Shown in pieces: positions 62,601 through 64,000 of a DNA stretch of 64,000 nucleotides (its first letter is position 1; each line of letters starts with the position of its first letter). The DNA is from Gemmatimonadota bacterium (GTDB taxonomy: Bacteria > Latescibacterota > UBA2968 > GCA-2709665): assembly GCA_028874335.1 (NCBI GenBank), contig JAPPJY010000078.1:1-64000 (forward strand). Reading direction: 5' to 3'. A program made the translations under genes and the position numbers. The notes beneath the pieces were generated by a model. It worked only from the letters and a program-made list of their open reading frames with translations, was not told where the DNA came from and ran no database searches.

Positions 62601-62974
62601 GCACGCTGTGGGTCATTCCGATGCCGACGCGGACCTACCGGGTGGGCCAGAATGTATTCGTGTACTACGAAATCTATAACCTGACGAAGGACGATTTCGG
62701 GCAGACGAACTACCAGGTATCCTACACCGTCACGAAGAAGGGCGGCTTCAGCCCCCTTGGTATCATCACCAGCCTCATCAGGTGGAAGAAGGGCAAACGT
62801 GAGGAACTGGAAGTGACGTACGAGATGGTGGGCGAGGATAACATGGAAGTCGAATACGTGGAACTCGAGCTGGAAAACCGCCCCGCAGGCAAGTACTTCC
62901 TGAACGTAACCATCATCGATATAAATAGCGGTGATATGGCCCAGAAGCAGGCCAGTTTCATTCTCGCCCAGTAG
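59669..62974 (+). CDS. Exported TPR/GWxTD-like protein, type C short-propeller form
   Basis: 1101 aa, the shortest complete type C protein. ATG 59669 is preferred (GAGG seven bases upstream) over in-frame GTG 59627. Signal segment WRLALFAALIIAAFCPLE (about 13-30). A single-blade region follows, then the pseudopilin-like insert (about 240-343: CQDHLTVIGDALYAYEQAH, LFRSAMDTD, SFFHEGYLVESVR); here the CP/SP element is degraded. TPRs at about 377-587. The core reads DQDPDLTTAANERLLEHYRR, then RQPWDQRGEVYIRFGEPDHR. The acidic or Gly-rich linker is reduced to RGRGRGG. It ends DINSGDMAQKQASFILAQ. It closely resembles the gene at 35278 over much of its length. Confidence 0.85.
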   Translation: MAPVIESARMKPWRLALFAALIIAAFCPLEDLDAQVRQTAISAASGGHTAWAIGLETGSSAITEIWVETRGSQPRHLGTFPGPPGRLEWAAHGERLRFQETALKVPLHTLTMLPNRSLPQVAPGVWEISVPDGSIARSKIDFETEPVTPSVAEAGNPPRPTPAAKAVLWGVAAAFNASALAYTTVHRWEFRSAVKRYRKASRAWATLTRRFKKHGLYEEPVLSYAAALAATAKQAHATRGARWVCQDHLTVIGDALYAYEQAHENQRPSDLAALRNWIETHTLTPADSIVMKTLFRSAMDTDKKRRNSYTHGYRPEAEDGEAVVTSFFHEGYLVESVRSSEGYRTVDRRVGKAQIDSLLNLGTDLTPIEPLRAISTLEILAGVAPDFARGHSRRGFAYLEAENLERAIKAFERAIECDHTLAEAYYGLGLTFRKWPRGNYDAIRYFQKALQYDRNHVESRFNIADIRYKLDEHDVRREVKKVLAIDPRYAPAYLLMGKWVEEFEKDYEKAALYYAKYMGLRPGDPEGRKRLGSIYLRTKDYGRILEVLEDYAIQNPDDDQVLPILAQACMKLGAYDRAAAFFRDFLEGADAAEKGHYHDIRLVAPKETLAAFEQTPPEERWDFVKKFWADQDPDLTTAANERLLEHYRRVSFSMQNFSEGRQPWDQRGEVYIRFGEPDHRSTSKELNFQQSMAVQRVKERLSRTLYGAARPPRQGIGLRGASSTFVGPVYPVRSLRGRGRGGSYRPVTATYDGSMVPWETWTYVDVGSGIEITFTDEFSNGNYNYAPEPLDAGIPARRLAMFTRYSPRNIYLMAAAAQPNYFVRPKNTLPMEFYFNSADFRSETDFRTALEVYVGIPRHQGHYMVDDDRTEIMVDRTVALRNPATGAVYRSEDKVQFAAKGDVTAERSAFVPDLARMDVPPGRYRMEVKIKDNLSVQHGRYRQDIEIESYERHSLQVSDLELAWRISDRKDEDKFNKGTLWVIPMPTRTYRVGQNVFVYYEIYNLTKDDFGQTNYQVSYTVTKKGGFSPLGIITSLIRWKKGKREELEVTYEMVGEDNMEVEYVELELENRPAGKYFLNVTIIDINSGDMAQKQASFILAQ

Positions 62975-63118
62975 AATCCCCCCACCCCATCCTGAGCCCG
63001 GTTGCCCGACAACAGACGTAAGATCCCGCAGCAAGAGATGGGCCTGACCCGGTTTCCGTATATGGGGGAATACCCGCAAACACCTGACCGACCGAAACCC
63101 TTTGCCGGACGAGGAGAC

Positions 63119-63241
63119 GTGGAGCAGAAAATCTACGCCTTTGGCATGGACGGCTTTATCGTCCCGATGATGAAGCGTTTCGCCGCGGAAGGCGCGCTGC
63201 CCCACTTCGAGCGCATGTCCGACCCGGGCGTTCCTTCGTGA
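63119..63241 (+). pseudogene. Fragment resembling an alkaline-phosphatase-superfamily N-terminus
   Basis: GTG 63119 opens VEQKIYAFGMDGFIVPMMKR, then FAAEGALPHFERMSDPGV and an early stop. This is the typical first 35-40 residues of type I phosphodiesterase / alkaline-phosphatase-like enzymes (pattern K-V-x-x-x-G-x-D-G-x ... EGxLPxFxRM ... GV, the Asp being a metal ligand). Full-length enzymes have several hundred more residues; none follow, as a type C gene starts at 63274. It is best read as a decayed insertion or recombination remnant. The match is by eye. Confidence 0.5.
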
Positions 63242-63273
63242 TTCGAGTCGAAAACGACATGGGAGATTTTGTG

Positions 63274-64000
63274 ATGCAGAGGGTGAAGAACCTGCTCATA
63301 GGCGTATTCTGCATTGTGACGGTGCAGTGTCCGGTCGCGTCCGCACACGCGGCATCCTATGCGGTGAGATCGGCGGATGGCCGGCATCTGGCCCTTGTCG
63401 TCAGACGCGGCGAAGGGGCGGTTTCGCTGACCGAGATATGGCTCGCCTCTCCGAAATACGAAAACCCCAGGAAACTGACGGCCTTTCCGGGCGAACCCGG
63501 TACCCTCCATTTTGCGCCTGGCGGACGCGAGCTGATCTACCTGGAGCGAAGCCTGCGTCGGGAAGCCTGGGGCTCGTATTTCTACGGGGGGCAGTCGCTT
63601 CCGATTACCACGAACAGAATCTGGAAGTTGGACCTTGACGGCGGCGGAGTGGAGCCGTGGCTGCTTCCCGGTGACTTCCAACCTCTCGATTTCGCGGTCT
63701 CTCCCGATGGCCGGTCATTGGCGATTATCGGGTACAGGGTAAGCGCCTTCGCCAGGGCGGACCGCGGTCTCTGGATCGCCAATGACACGGGTGGAATCAG
63801 GCTTCTGTTTGCGGACGGCGTAGAGGGACCGGTAGAATGGTCGATTGATGGAAAGACCGTTCTGTGCCGAATTGAAGACGGAGCGAAATCGATCCGCGTC
63901 CACGCGGACTCGGGAGAGTCTGAACAGAGGGATATCAAAAAAGATATACCCACGGTCGGGAAACGAGGACGCGAGTCATTCCTGCATTCCCGAACCTCCT
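63274..64000 (+). CDS. Type C GWxTD-family protein, 5' part (cut by window end)
   Basis: An open frame from ATG 63274 (GGGAGA eight bases upstream) runs without a stop to the last base: 242 codons. Signal peptide MQRVKNLLIGVFCIVTVQCP ends SAHA. The blades that follow (SADGRHLALVVRRGEGAVSL, LIYLERSLRREAWGSYF, SPDGRSLAIIGYR) align closely with residues 25-210 of the protein at 15579, so this is a long-propeller type C gene. The pseudopilin-like insert, TPRs and GWxTD-type core would lie beyond the window. The array therefore continues downstream. Confidence 0.8.
   Translation, partial: MQRVKNLLIGVFCIVTVQCPVASAHAASYAVRSADGRHLALVVRRGEGAVSLTEIWLASPKYENPRKLTAFPGEPGTLHFAPGGRELIYLERSLRREAWGSYFYGGQSLPITTNRIWKLDLDGGGVEPWLLPGDFQPLDFAVSPDGRSLAIIGYRVSAFARADRGLWIANDTGGIRLLFADGVEGPVEWSIDGKTVLCRIEDGAKSIRVHADSGESEQRDIKKDIPTVGKRGRESFLHSRTS

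Noticed and set aside
61835..63205. 456-codon minus-strand open frame
   Set aside because: It is the antisense of a well-supported type C gene whose homologues all read on the plus strand; long antisense frames are common in G/C-rich genes.

Overview
The window looks like chromosomal DNA of an uncultivated diderm bacterium. Support comes from many Sec signal peptides and lipoboxes, dockerin-like EF-hand doublets, FGE-sulfatase-fold proteins, kelch lipoproteins and above all a very large set of GWxTD-family proteins. GWxTD proteins are known mainly from Bacteroidota, Gemmatimonadota, Acidobacteriota and related candidate phyla. Latescibacterota or another FCB-related candidate phylum is my best guess, from style only. 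No rRNA, certain tRNA, transposase or CRISPR array is seen.

Region 1 (1-4600) is visibly A/T-richer. It holds small genes with strong Shine-Dalgarno sites, two secreted dockerin-like proteins (one with a cohesin-like domain), a zinc-ribbon-like mini-protein, the only minus-strand gene I can support, and an unusual density of RNA hairpins: intrinsic terminators, a pseudoknot-capable leader, a set of mutually exclusive hairpins and a tRNA-like structured RNA. Region 2 (4639-12108) opens with a dispersed inverted-repeat element, then an orphan family-5 peptide-binding protein and a 1634-residue regulator that fuses a Ser/Thr kinase, a STAND-like ATPase, TPRs, GAF, a sigma54 activator module and a Fis HTH.

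Region 3 (12360-64000) is a co-directional array of exported GWxTD/TPR proteins. There are three architectures. Type A (about 770-813 aa, true GWxTD motif) is at 12724, 19866, 44957, 50032 and 55644, with a truncated copy at 15245. Type B (825-838 aa) is at 47368 and 52942. Type C (about 1100-1263 aa; N-terminal propeller-like segment, pseudopilin-like insert, TPRs, variant motif) is at 15579, 26734, 35278, 40239, 59669 and, cut by the window edge, 63274; a 3' remnant of another lies at 31700. Interleaved are four kelch lipoproteins (30540, 31887, 38980, 58096), a thioredoxin-fold protein (22463), twin dockerin-FGE proteins (24431, 25578) and an unrecognised probable lipoprotein (33150).

The array has clearly grown by tandem and segmental duplication: an A+B pair twice, a GWxTD+kelch cassette four times, duplicated leaders, pseudogene remnants and tracts that look like gene conversion. 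All array products are predicted to leave the cytoplasm, so a cell-envelope or extracellular assembly is the natural inference, with the fusion kinase/sigma54 protein as a possible regulator. The biochemical function of the GWxTD family is unknown and the sequence alone does not settle it.
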